Shown here: piece after piece, positions 41,376 to 53,743 of the stretch
Numbering within the stretch: the first letter of the stretch is position 1
Layout: the number at the start of each line of letters is the position of its first letter
From: Branchiostoma floridae
Lineage: Eukaryota; Chordata; Leptocardii; Amphioxiformes; Branchiostomatidae
DNA: 56,287 bases
Direction of reading: 5' to 3'
Assembly (NCBI RefSeq): GCF_000003815.2
Contig: NC_049986.1
Coordinates: forward strand, 5,514,686 to 5,570,972
Position numbers and translations under genes: made by a program
The notes under the pieces: model-generated
What the model was told of the DNA's origin: nothing
Database searches by the model: none
Seen by the model: the letters and a program-made list of their open reading frames with translations, nothing else

Positions 41376-43723
41376 GTGTGTGTGTGTATGTGTATGCGCC
41401 CGTGTGTGTGTGTATGTATGCGCCCGTGTGTGTGTGTGTGTGTGTGTGTCTGTCTGTTTGGTGAGTAATAACGTACGAAGCGTAGTTATGACCATATTTG
41501 GTACATGGTCTTGGGAAAGGCAAATGACAAGTTTGGTTACTGGCCGCCTGGCGGCTTTCCTTGGCACTGCAACAGGACGTTCGGTTTTGCACACTTTCAA
41601 AAGTTCCTGGACATGATAATGCTTATAGTTTATGGAGTTTTATGTCGACCGATAACGTTAGCTTTTGATGTCAGGACGAAGCGCTGTCGACTTCGACCTC
41701 CTAGCACATTGCTCAGGAACTGCAGTGCATTTTGTTGATGTTTGCACACGTCGGGCTAACGGAAGGAAGCAACATTATCTAAAATTTGGTGGGCATTGAT
41801 GGAACTCTCTATAGTTTGTAGCATGTTTTTTGTATTCAATCGAATTTTTTTTTTTTGTGCTTAAACTTGGTTCAGATGACTTTCCTCTGTGGCTTCCTGT
41901 CAGTGTTTCTAATTCCTATTGGATGTTGCATATTTATTTTGTTTATTAAAAACTAAAAGTGTGTTTATCATTTTCAAGACCTTTTTTTTTCTTCTGAAGC
42001 TCCGGAAAATGCAGTGTTTGAGAGTCCGGATATAGAGAATTAGGAAAGCTTTTCTCTTAGAGTCCGCACACTTATCTCACTAAAGCTGTTGGTATGCGGA
42101 TCTCAACATGTTATTGTTTCCTTTTTAGGCCATGTTGATTTGATCATATGGATGTCATCCTGTGGGAATCCCGAACTGATGCGAGCGTACGAAAGAATCT
42201 TTTGAAGCAAAAAAAGAAACCTAAGTGGTCAGGAACAGGTCAGGTTGAACAGATAACTGAACACACAGAGTATACCGAAAAATAGATTCGTATTTTTCCA
42301 TTCACAACTTCCCTTTTGGCGTTGGAAATGACTATTTTCTTTACATTTAAATCTAAAAGCGCCTATTTTAGGATCGGGAGGACCAAAACGTGAAGGTTTT
42401 TGGCACTTCTCCAGACTGCGAGTTGAATCTACTGCACAGCGCGTGGACCATACCAAAGCATTTTGCTCTGGAGTTTTTTTTTTCATGTTTGGCGCCAAGA
42501 TCCTACAATTGGGCGGCTTTCAGCGATAACTTCAGAAGTTGAGAAGGGTACTCAGAATGCCGTGAGGGCTTACTAGTACCATTACCAACCCATTCCGAAA
42601 CAAGATGTCAGTAAACAAGGGCCTAGTGGCTGGATTATGACGGGATAAAAATCCACTTGGACTTGTTACGAGTTGCGTGTATGGACGATCAAAATGAGAT
42701 TACTCCCAGATTCCTTCGTGCGGGAAAAGAGCGGAAACAAATGCTATCCTGGCTAAACGACTTCTCTATGTTTTGTTTAAATGGCTTTGGAAAGCCCCTT
42801 CGGATTGAGAGACTTAGATGTTTAAACGCTTCAGAGTGTGTAGTCTTCAGCAAAGTGGTCAGCATTATGAAAGAAGACTGGACTTTACGTTGGCAACACT
42901 TTGAAGAAATTGGGACTTAGTCAAATTTTCAGCTGACGGATAGAATTGTTCACTTGGATTGACCTGCTTTTACGTCCGGGACGTGACGTCAGAACCATAT
43001 GACTTTTGCAAGTATCAGATAACCTGTGTCGTCCCCGGTCTCCGTTCAATGTGGGGCAACCAGTCTGGCATTTATGACCCGTTGCTGCAGTCACAGTGTT
43101 TATGATGTCACGTACCCGAAGTAACTGTAGATGGGTCCATTCTCTGATTAAGGTTGGTGAAGTCCGCCGAAAATTTGGGTAAATCCCAACTTCTTAAAAG
43201 TGTTGGCTATGTGAACTTCCGTTTTTCATTATGTCACTTAGACCCCCTCTCCACTTAGACAGCACTCTCGCCACGCCCTCTGCGACCTAAAGTATGAGAT
43301 CGCTCAGCAAATTCTATTGTATAGGGAAGAAAGAATCCTTTTACGCTTTGTGTGTCTTGTTGTCTTTTCAGTCAAACTTTTACATTTTGTATGAAATACC
43401 CAGTAAAGGTTACACATCCGTTTTAGGTCGCAGTAAGAGTGCAGCATCTTGTGGAAAGGTGCACAGATCACAGAATGATTTTCGTATTATAGTGGTTGTC
43501 CTTACCTGTAAGACTCTCTTAGTGAGCCCGGTTTTCTGTGCGAGTTGTTTGAGATCCTTGGCGTCCGGGTTGTGGTTCAGGGCAAAGTACGACTTCATGG
43601 CGCGAAGCTGGTGATGTTTGAAGGACGTGCGCATGCGCTTCTGTCGCTGTGGCTGGTGTCCGGGACTGTTCCCGCCCTGCTGGTAACCGTCGTTATGACT
43701 GGACGTGTCGCTGTCGTTATCAC
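39394..43723 (-). CDS. Lhx2/9: LIM-homeobox transcription factor Lhx2/9 (apterous class), last two exons
   Basis: Two minus-strand exons (43723-43506 and 39837-39394) joined in phase 0 encode the linker, the complete homeodomain and the C-terminus. The homeodomain runs from KRMRTSFKHHQLRAMKSYFA through NPDAKDLKQLAQKTGLTKRV, LQ, then VWFQNARAKYRRNLLRQQ. This is the Lhx2/9/apterous signature, and the intron position before VWFQN fits LIM-homeobox genes. It is a nuclear DNA-binding regulator; in this family the LIM domains bind LDB/Chip cofactors, and the genes act in neural, eye and appendage patterning. The LIM exons are not found between 43.7 and 56.3 kb, so the gene is partial here. I cannot tell whether it is the single pre-duplication orthologue. 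Confidence 0.95.
40185..40204. promoter_or_regulatory. Octamer plus TAATTA-type site cluster
   Basis: ATTATTAATTAATATGCAAA followed by TCAAT combines overlapping homeodomain TAAT cores with an exact ATGCAAAT octamer, in an intron of a homeobox gene. Function is inferred only. Confidence 0.3.
41302..41448. repeat. (TG)n microsatellite
   Basis: Long interrupted (TG)n tract in the Lhx2/9 intron. Val/Cys-rich and Thr/His-rich ORFs over it are artefacts. Confidence 0.95.
42127..42500. mobile_element. MITE family B, one-ended fragment
   Basis: It begins AGGCCATGTTGATTTGATCA and GGATGTCATCCTGTGGGAA, as in the other family B ends, and shares ACTGATGCGAGCGT with 50135. No inverse right end was found, so the boundary is uncertain. 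Confidence 0.4.
43506..43723 (-). CDS. Lhx2/9: Lhx2/9 exon: linker and homeodomain helices 1-2
   Basis: Acceptor TTCTTGTTGTAACAG|, donor TTACAG|GTAAGG. It encodes DNDSDTSSHNDGYQQGG, a basic PQRQKRMRTSF junction and the homeodomain up to TGLTKRVLQ. 218 nt, entering in phase 1 and leaving in phase 0. Confidence 0.95.
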
Positions 43724-43739
43724 CTGTTACAACAAGAAA

Positions 43740-44060
43740 TTAAAGATTTTAAACACCGTTCACGATGCACATTTGTAAATATTTTACGTTTGGAGCCGCA
43801 TCTGTGAGCAGCGACACCTACTGCTGCAGTACACATAGTAGAACAAGAAAACTAAGATTGTAAACACCGCTCATGATGTACGTTTGTAAATGTTTTACTT
43901 TTCGGGCCGCACCTGTGAGCAGCGACACCTACTGCTGCAGCGCATCTGTTACGAGAAGAAAACTAAGATTGTAAACACCGCTCACGATGTACGTTTGTAA
44001 ATGTTTTACGTTTGGGGTCGCACCTGTGAGCAGCGACATCTATACTGCAGTACATGTGAT
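43740..44060. repeat. ~111-bp tandem repeat, about 3 units, beside the homeodomain exon
   Basis: Units are anchored by GAT(T/G)TAAACACCG at about 43746, 43857 and 43968. Each contains GTGAGCAGCGACA and CTGCAG. The unit includes the pyrimidine tract and AG (read on the minus strand) like that of the real splice acceptor at 43724. Confidence 0.85.
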
Positions 44061-47000
44061 GTGAAACAGTCAGAATTGCCCAGAGAAAGGTGACAGATGT
44101 CTGTCAACGAAACGTCGGTTGTGAGTAAGTGGCTTGGTTGTTGATAAAGAACCTTAATAATCTAATACATCTTCATGAAATATCTACGAATTTGAATTCA
44201 TTGTGATTTTTTGCTTGTTTCTTTGTTTTCTTCATCATCGTGAATTTCTTGCCATATCTGCCTAAGTGCAGTCTCCACGCAGTCGTGTCGAAACTCCTTG
44301 TGGTCATAGGCTGAGTTAGCTAGCCGTTGGGGACCGTGCGTAGGAGGATGGTCTAAGTGTTTCCCTATCTTCTTGAGGGACTTGAGTCAAGCTCGCAGCT
44401 TTGACTTTAGACCCGGGCCAAACAAGCCTCCCCATCCTGCAAATCTTCAGTTACACCATTTTCAACAAAAAAAAAAACAACTGTATCGGGAAAACAAGCG
44501 AACACACATACCGAAAAGTATACACGAATGTAAATATAAAAAAAATCTTTAAATAACTTGTTACTGCGTGTGACTGACATCATTGCCAGGTAAATTTAAG
44601 TGTTGTTTTTTTCATAACAATTAAACATACAATACCTGGCTCTTCGTTCCTAGAACGAACCAGCATGGTGCTATGGCCCTATGCTATACTGTTAATCTTT
44701 TATTTTTTAATTTCACAGTGTAAATTGGGTCTGAAATGTCACAAATACACGATGTTTGTAGTTTTTGAACCGTTATCAACATGGCTGCGACCTAAGATCT
44801 GTTTATGAACGGCGGGGTACTTAGCGCCCCCTACCGAGAGGCCAGGACTTCTACTTGACACAGAAAATTCGGGTCGTGAAACCCTCCTAGTCGCCACAGC
44901 GGGAAAACAGAAGAGATAGAATTGTATACAGAAATTCTACAATATCTGATATAGAATGGTTAATTCATACATATACTCATACATATCTAAAACAACGTTA
45001 CAGTATGTTATACCTCGCTGTAAAACTGGCTGAATTAAGTTAGTTTTTGTCTTTAATAGTGACTTTGACATATACAGCATAACATACTTGTCAATAATCT
45101 ATAAACACAAAAACAAATTGAATCGATCATACTAACCAAGTAGTGGTCAGATGAGCGCCCTTTTCTAATGCCATATTTGGTTTGGGTCCAGAATTTTGTC
45201 AATGTCTTGGAAAATCCATTTTGAAATGAGCGATTCAGAGGTTCATTTTCGTTTGTATGATCTTAAGATTTTCATCAGAATTCGTTGGAATACCTGCATC
45301 GTTACAGATGTACACAAAATGAGCTATTGATAAGTAATAAGTTTTAAGACATATGATGAAGATTGTCAGACATACATATACCAACATAAAAAAATAAGTA
45401 TTAGCCAAAATGCATCGGATATTTTGACATTGCTTAATTGTAGTAACGTTAACATCCATTGGCATAATACCGGTCGGTTTACTGCAATTTCTCAAGCAAT
45501 GCTAATTTGGCAAATGATCAACGCATCATTTTCTCCAGTTACATGTTGCTGTTACAGCTTACCTTTGCCACTTCTTCTGTGTAAATTATTTTGTCTCTCT
45601 GGTCCTGCTAAAACATAATATCGTAATTGGAACACACCGCGGAATTGCACGGAGAACGGGGCGCGTGGTTGGAAGGGGGTGCACTATACCGGCCGAACGA
45701 AACACGGCACAATTAACTGCCGCTATGTACCTTTATACATCCTCTGTTGTTCCTTTCTTTCCTGAGTAGTTGCACAAAACAAAAATCTGCATGAGCATAC
45801 AAAAAGTCATGAGAAAATGGGCGTATACTGACAAGAATTTTCATTTAATTTTGGTCCGTCACAACCGCTATGACGTAAAACTTTACTGCTGGCCGTAGCA
45901 TTAAATACTTGCAAATAAACTTCTTAATTAAAAATGGCGGAAAAATGGCGGCGTACGTTCAATTTGACCCATTCAGCCGTAGATCCGGGCGATAATGCAA
46001 CGGTTCCTCACACTTTTACACGAGTTGTAGGTCACCAAAAGAAATTCAAGATTGCTGTTGAATCATGCTCGTCTTGTGCCGTGAGCACATGTGATTATTA
46101 TCTACAAATCTGGCGATGAACGTGACAGTGTGTTTGTCCCACGACGAGCTCGCCTGCCCCGAAAATGACCTGAAAACTTTTGGCCTTGTTGTCTTCGAAT
46201 GCATTGTTATCGATGCTTTGTAAATGATGTATTGGACACCTAGATGTCTGAAGTGTGCATACCTCAGAAATAACTATTGTTGCATGTGTAGATCTCTTTA
46301 AGTTCCACTATTTTTAATCGACCGGTATAAGGCTTATGACCGGTATCATGCCAATGCATGTTAAATAGCAAAAGAAAGTAAATCTGGTTTGTCGTCTTTT
46401 TTTTGTCCTGTTCAAGAGCCGTGGAAGCCACAATCCCTACCGGCATTCTCCCGTCGGTTTTCTCTTCTGTTCTAAACATGGACAAAAAGAGGAGACGATT
46501 ACTGGCGACATCGGCGCCTCTCGGTTGAGCGGTTGTCAGGGCTGTGCAGACGACAGTTTCATTCTGACCCGACTTCCCGCCCAAAGATGGCCATAAACTG
46601 ACAGAACCATTTTCCCGCGCCGCCACAAAGCGCCTGCGGTCCACACGGCAGCATGTTTTAAGTGTCAGCTTCGCACAAGCGGGGTTTTAATAAGGGACTG
46701 CTGTTGTCGTTTTCTCTGAGGGAAGGCAGGTTGTTGTTGACTGAGGCCGCGTGCGGCAAGGATGTGTTTCATTTGGCGGGAGCATGTCGGTCATGTCGGA
46801 TCGGCCAGCTGTCATGGCGACGCAGACGACATCTTTATCCACTTCGGGCCAAGATTTGACTCGCAAACCACAAGATCTCTTACCCCTAGGGAATACTGTC
46901 ATCCAATTCCCATCCGTGAAATTGTACAACGTGAAAAGAGTCAAATCCAATAGAAAATAAGTGTATGAATTTTGTCTACCTTGTCATAAACACGAAAGTT

Positions 47001-48714
47001 AGTAATATAACGTTATATACATGTAGTTGAACTTGGAAGTCCTTGTACATGTGATATAATTTTTTCAAGTAGGTACTTGTCACTGCGTTATAAGCCACAA
47101 AAGATTAAACAAACACTTCTAGCAGTATAAAAACGTGATAGAAAAGTTTGACACATTTTCAAAGAATTGAAAACTTGTATTCAACTGGTATCTTAGTGAA
47201 TAATAACTTTATTGCAAGAGCATGCCCGAAGTAAAACAGTAGTATACAGAACTGCATACCTAACAAAGATGGGAATGAAATGTATAACGTTAGATAAAAC
47301 GGGAAGTTTTTTTTATACTTTTTCCGTATGCAGTTTTTTAAACTCCCACGTTACACGGATAGAGAGAATTGCAATTCGTGTCCGAAGTTTAGCTTCAAGG
47401 GTTCCGTTGGTTTTGGCTATAGATGTCTTTCACTTCCTATCGTGGAAAGCAGAGGAAAATGAAACAGTCACACTTTTTCTATCATTCGTGGGTTCTGTGA
47501 TTTCATGTCAGCCCTGTGATCGTTTTCAGTCACCTCCTGTAACATTATTTGCCCTAGACTACATCCATGTACCAGCTATGACGTATCATTGACAAATGCG
47601 GCCCTAGCCCTTTGATGAAAGGGACATTTCTGCACGGTCCGTTAGTGCCGAGGCCTGGCTTCCTTTCTCAACACCTCGTCCTCCCTCCCTCCTACCCCTT
47701 TGGCGAAAAGAGCCAGGCCTGAGAAGTATCACTGACAATAGCGGCTGCTAACGCTTATGTTTCTCGTTGATGTTGTGTGCTGAGGCTCTAATTTGACAAG
47801 GGTTGAGGCAGGGTCCCGATATTACATGGGGTCAAGTCTGGCGGTGGGACACCTGCGACACCGATGGCGCCACGAGCTGGTGATAGCTCCCAGCCCCCGG
47901 TCTAAAGGCTAGTTCTGTAGTTCAAGCAGATGTTATGTGCACAGTCTCGGCGTTATACATTCACGTCGTTACATTCATCTTGATGTATCACTACACCGGG
48001 GTCTCCCAGTTAGGCTAATATCACATTTCCAAACCGGGACGTGGCCTACTTGTTTGTGGAAACGAAAAAAAAGATATGCACAAATAATGTCTTTTTTTCT
48101 CTTTACGTCTTGTGAAGTTTGGTATATTTTATATCATACTTTTCGTCCCCGAAAGCTGACCGGCCGGGCCTTGCTTTGGAAATGTGAGGTAGGAACATTT
48201 AGAACGTATTTCTAGTACTGCACTTTTTCAAATTCTCAAATTCACATCCTTCGTATGCATGTAAGTACATGTATGTTCTAAACGTAGCTTATCCACTGCG
48301 CTCCTAGCGGTTACGTGATTAAACGCATGGACGGCGATTTCTTCCTTATCCAAAGGAACCACTGTGACAGTACATGTACTGTAATGCCAAGGACAATTGT
48401 ACAAATATCCACTAACATGAAAGCTCTGGAACTGGCCCAATCGTTAATGTCTCTTCCTCTTTAAGGTCGTAAGAAGGGTTGACACGAAGACAACACAACG
48501 TTTTAAAGTACTTAAGTCATTAGAACGGTTTTCCACCTCCTCCACCCTAGATTCTTTCTACGATATAAGATGATATAAGTCACTGCTTAGGCAAGTATAT
48601 TTTCAGTTCTGCTTAGCCAACTATGTTGCCATTTCTTTCAGAATTATCTTGATATTCACGACAGTTTCGGTTTTAAAAAAGATGCTTTCTTCCATTACGT
48701 AAACTCAGCCAACG
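44061..48714. other. Upstream intronic or intergenic sequence, no gene recognised
   Basis: It contains a copy of the GCCGTTGGGGACCGTGCG-TAGGAGGATG repeat (44322-44350) and AT-rich sequence. Open frames at 46264-46644, 46687-46950 and 47212-47592 have no recognisable domain or splice context. No LIM-domain cysteine pattern was found on the minus strand. Confidence 0.45.
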
Positions 48715-48764
48715 CCTTGAGATACAGTATACAAAAATTACTCAAGAATTTATCCAACCGTCCA

Positions 48765-48914
48765 TCAATCCATGCATTCATCCATCCATTCATCCATCTA
48801 TCCATTCCATCCACTCGTCCACACCTACCTACCTTCATCCATCCGTCCATCCACACATTTATCCATCTATCCATTCATCGGTCCATCCACTCATCCATCC
48901 ATCCATCTATCAAT
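48765..48914. repeat. (ATCC)n-type tetranucleotide repeat running into a gap
   Basis: CATCCATC/CATTCATC repeats up to the N run. The repeat probably caused the assembly break. Confidence 0.95.
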
Positions 48915-49014
48915 NNNNNNNNNNNNNNNNNNNNNNNNNNNNNNNNNNNNNNNNNNNNNNNNNNNNNNNNNNNNNNNNNNNNNNNNNNNNNNNNNNNNNN
49001 NNNNNNNNNNNNNN
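48915..49014. other. Assembly gap (100 N)
   Basis: Exactly 100 N characters; true length unknown. A small upstream exon could be hidden here. Confidence 0.98.
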
Positions 49015-52000
49015 GAAATAGATACTTTTAACATGTATTGTGTTAACTGTCAATCCAACAGTTGTTTCTGAAAAAAAAACGCTACGAACAGGCGACAGAA
49101 ATGTGTACAGTACGCCAAAACAGCCTAGAATGCTCATTTCACACTATCATATCAAAACAATCGGCGGCAGTGAAACATGTCAAAATTCGCTGACTGGGTA
49201 TTGTTTCTTCCGCCCCTTGGCCCCTTGTGTGCTGATATTTTTAGCGGTGAAGCGTTAGAACAGGGGGCCCGCGTGTTCAGTCTTGGGCCTTGGGTGCAAG
49301 ATCTATCGGGTGATGTCATTCTTATCGCGAATCGCCCGGGGCCAGTTGTTCAAACTTGACCCCTCCCGACCCCGTTGCTCGCCAACATGTTTCCCCGGGC
49401 GTGTTTGCCGACTAGCGCCCGGCATTCTCAGCCGTCTGGTGCCGCGCAAGTATGCCGCCAATCTTACCTCGCCAACGCTTTTTACACGCTAATTTTTCCC
49501 TCTGCTATAGTGTGGGGTTTGTATTTGCGTGTATGCGTGACTGTGTTTGTGTGTGTGTGTGTGTGTGTGTGCGTGCCGCGTGTGTGTATTTCTATGTACG
49601 CATGCGTGTGTGTGTTGCAAAACTGTAAGAGAGAACGCTTGGATACCCAATCCAACACAGTAATTGGTGACAATAATTGATATGCTAGTACTTCAAGGCA
49701 ACACGAAAAAGAAAAAAGATACTATGATATAGTAAAGATAAACGCAAAAGTATGCACCTCAAACTAGCAAGAAGTAAGTAAGAAAAAGACCTCAACATTG
49801 AAATTATCCTTTCGAATTGCATGCATTGCCTTCTAGATAATGCAAAATGATGAATAGAAATATCTTTTCAAAAACACTAAATCGACCCCTTTCGGAATTT
49901 TTAACTTTTGGAAAAAGATTATACATGTATTTGTGTAGTTGCTGCTACCATGGTCTGTATTTTGTGTGGTGCGCCACACGTAAACCCTTCTTAAGATATT
50001 CCTTCCAGACTTCATTGATGTTACCACTACTAGATTCTGTTATCTCTTTGCCTTGTCTTGTGTCTGAAATAAACTCCTGATAAGGTCATGCTGATTTGAT
50101 TACATGGATGACATCCTCTGGGAACGCCAAAACTGATGCGAGCGTGTGAAAAAAACTTTGGCAAAAATACCCCCATTATAAAAACTTCGTGGAAAGTTGA
50201 CCAAATGACTAAACACACTGACCATGTTATAATTTTGGCCTTTCACATTTTCTTGGAATTGGTGTTTTACGATATTAGTACCCGTTTTCCGATATTTGTT
50301 TTGGCTTATACGGCATGTATATACACTTTCTGTGACTTGTAGCTACTTTGTACGATGTATAGTATGGTCGACGACAAAAATGTGCGCGAGGATGTCATCA
50401 ATATAATCGACTCAATAAGTCAATATGACCTTACGTTACCTCCCAATACATTATATTCTCTATTGTATATTTCATGTGGAGAAAAGCACAGCATAGCTTA
50501 TAGTATAAACATTCAGACAGTAGGAAACATTGATACGCCTGCAGTATATAATGATATAAGAAATCCCATTGTTGTACACGAAGTATATTTGCCCACCCCC
50601 TTCACCCGAGGGATGTCTAAGAGAACCACAGTGACGTGAACATCAGTCACCAATTTGTTATTAGTTCACAGGAAAGCGATGAAACAAAATTCAATTTTAG
50701 AAACTTTTCGTCAACAAAACAACAGCTGCCAGTCGAACTCTGTCTTGCATGAGTCGGCCCGACGAATTCCCGACTTTTCCCCGAAGACTCGCGTGAATAA
50801 AAGCAGAATTGCAGCGATCTTTGCCCAAACTTCAATAAGACCGACGCTACATAGCTTCTTATCGCAGTGCTGGCTGTGGGATAAATGATCACCCAACGTT
50901 GTGACACACGATCCTGGGGAAATTTACTTTGGGTAGATAATGCCGAAGTAACTTAAGCTGACCAGGCCCGGCGATATCCCGTGCGACTTATCCGTCAACT
51001 GTCGGCTGCTATCGCGCGCACTATTCAGGCACGTCCGGACTAGGCGACGGCTAAAGCCCACACCAAAATATTTGTGGCGCTGGCTGCAAGACGTTTGAGA
51101 ACGTTTGTAAAATGTTGCGCTGTAATAACTAACACATGTGTGGAGATTTCAATCGGTCTAGCTTCACGCAAGCATTTGAACCGCAACAGAGTACTTCTTA
51201 CTAAAGGAAATGACACGTCAAAAGGACACAGAAAAAAAGACATCAACAATTTTGAGGAAGAACAAAAACCCAGACTTTTATCGCGCTACATGAGAGAGTA
51301 GAATATTGTTTTAGACAAGTCTGGCCAAAGCGCCATGGGAGGGTATTATTTCTGCAGAGTTTGTTATGGGCCCAGTTTGCGGTGAATTGAACCATGTTGT
51401 AGGAAAAGCAAACAATTATATTTCGAATCTAGCTATGGGGGAAAAATAGCAAATATATGTCTAGTTAGGTATTATATTCGTGTGTGTGTGTGTGTTTGGA
51501 TATGTGTTTTTCTGTACAAAAGTAGGATGTAAGTTTGTAATGGGTGACTATTAGAACAGAAGCTGCACGCGCAGGAGCGAGGTCTAACCGAGGAGGCGGT
51601 TCTGGTTGATCTGGAGGCGGCAGTGGGCGGGAGGGACCCGGGGGAACCGGTTGACCTGTGCGGAACGGAACTCCCGGTATTACAGGCCAAATAACAACAC
51701 AAACCACCGTCGACAGAGAGTTCTCTTATCACTGCAAACTGACCGGTCCCAACTGGCCGCCTCCCGGCAGACCTTCTGTGTTTCAGCGACGCCTTTCGGC
51801 CCTTTTCGTTGTCGGGCTTTGAAGGCTTCGGGAGAGGATAAATGGTTTCATGGGTCACGGGGGCCGCACTTTCATGTCACGGCTTTTATGTCTACATGTC
51901 GGCCAGGCAACATTCTGTTTCAATTTTCCCAATAAAACTTAGCGTCCAAATCCCCTTAATGGAGACGCAAGGATGGCTTAAGTAATCAGAAGCTGGCAGT

Positions 52001-53498
52001 GAGACGGGGGGATGCCGCCCGACCTCCGCGAGGCTAGAGGCCGACACAGCTCCCGCCACAGACCGCCGGCAGCGCCGTCGCCAGGACACGGTGGGGGAGG
52101 GGGGCGGCAGGACTGTGTCAGTAAATAAAGAACCGTCTGATACATGTAGGGGGAGCAGATATAGACTTCATCTCGTGTGGTGAGGAGGGAGTTTATGTCA
52201 AGCTGTCCGTGACCGAGTTTGACTTATAGTTATTGGTAGTACAAATTGTACCGACCCCTACCGGCTCCCTTTAGACAAAGGTTTCGCGGGCATATATTGG
52301 GATCCCATATTCACACGCACACATGTGCACACACATAGTCGCGCACACACGCATGCGCACACTGGATACGCGCACGCGCAGGCACATCCAGTCCTCCACA
52401 CATACACACAAGCACATATGCATCCACACAAGCTGGCAAGCTGACGCACACGTGCGCCCTTACAACAGTAGACGACACACACACGTACGCCCGGCGCACG
52501 CACACACGCACACACACACATACACATAAACACAAACCACACGCACGCATTGTAGATCTAATACTGAGTTAAAACAAAAACCGCAACTCAGGCGACTGCT
52601 TTCCAACGTAAAAACACTATAAACTCGTTATCTTCACAATGTGTCGATATAAAAACTGCCTCTAGTCTAGCCGGCCTGGTATGATCAGACGAGTGTATTT
52701 CTGTTTTGTTTGTTTCTATGGTTCTAGTACAGCACTTGCCTCATGTCTTCACCGAAAAGCGACGGCTCATTTGGCGTAGCACCGACTGTCCGTCTGGGTG
52801 ACCTCCTTTTAACGTGTTTACTGAAAATAAGAAAAGTGGCGCGAACAGTCGCACTGTTATTTTAGTGCAGTCTACATGTGTTCTTTAGGGGAGAACATTC
52901 GGCAGCTTTCCTCCGTCAGTTTCCAACACTCATAACAGCACAACGTTTACTGTAAGCTGTGCAACAAGCGCGCTCATTGGTCCACACAGAAAACAACACA
53001 CGGTTATCGTAAACTGTGCAAAAGCACGCTCATTGGTCTAAAAGATAAATCTAAATACGAACCAAAAGATATAATAAGATATCAATATGCCTTTTGGTTG
53101 TCTTTCTTTTAACATACGGACTTTAGGGCACAAAGTATCGCATATAACAAGGAGGTTATGGCAGTCTTATTTTGACCTCCTTGCATATACGATTTAGGGC
53201 GATTTTCGTATCAGTAAACTGTGAAGCATTGCTGCAATCAGGTACTAAATTACATTTTGGAGGCCTTGATTTTCATTTCAATGAAAATTGTAGTTCAACT
53301 ATATACAGTATTTTAGTGTTCAATCATATACAGTACAGTATTTTAGTGTTTTGTCGTAATTATCTAGTTAATTGTCGTAATTGTCGATATACTAGTTTCA
53401 TAGAGGGTGTTTGAGAGGGCAGCAGATCTGAAGATGTCTGAAAACGAAGTGCGTTCGATTTACAGAAATGCAATTTTGAATGATGGTTTCGTTCGCCT
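49015..53498. other. Non-coding sequence with microsatellites
   Basis: (TG)n tracts at about 49541-49572 and 51480-51496, a family B-type end at 50090-50160, and a degenerate (CA)n/GC-rich tract at 52310-52545. The 94-codon frame at 50355-50639 contains VYNDIRNPIVVHEVYLPTPF but shows no domain and is not called. Confidence 0.45.
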
Positions 53499-53743
53499 AA
53501 AGGTGATATCTCACTGCACTTGCGACACCGGTGAGGCGGGGGTTCGTTCACTGTGGATGCGGCCCTGTTTCAGCGATTTTTTTTATGATTTAGATATTTT
53601 GTAGTACGTTAAAGTAAGGCTTAGAAGACAACAAAATACACAAAACGTAACAAAAGTCGTTCTTTATCTCTGAAATTCGTTGAGTAATCTTTCAAACCCC
53701 GCAGTGCCGCACCTGTGCTCCAAGTGCAGTGAGATGCCACCTT
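53499..53743. mobile_element. MITE family C, copy 2
   Basis: The left end AAGGTGATATCTCACTGCAC and the right end GTGCAGTGAGATGCCACCTT are inverted copies. The body is shared with 30932-31147. Confidence 0.8.

Larger units (their letters stand above)
39838..43505 (-). other. Last intron of Lhx2/9
   Basis: 3.67 kb splitting the homeodomain. It contains a homeodomain/POU-like site cluster (40185-40204), a (TG)n tract (41302-41448), a partial family B element from 42127, and otherwise sequence without recognisable genes. The short ORFs at 42657-42920 and elsewhere lack domains. Confidence 0.7.

Noticed and set aside
41149-41616. His/Thr- and Cys/Val-rich ORFs
   Set aside because: They are produced by the (TG)n/(CA)n microsatellite.
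47212-47592. 126-codon + strand ORF
   Set aside because: No domain, no paralogue in the window, composition like the surrounding non-coding DNA.
50355-50639. 94-codon + strand ORF with non-repetitive sequence
   Set aside because: No recognised domain, no splice sites that link it to anything, and AT-rich composition; kept only as a remark.
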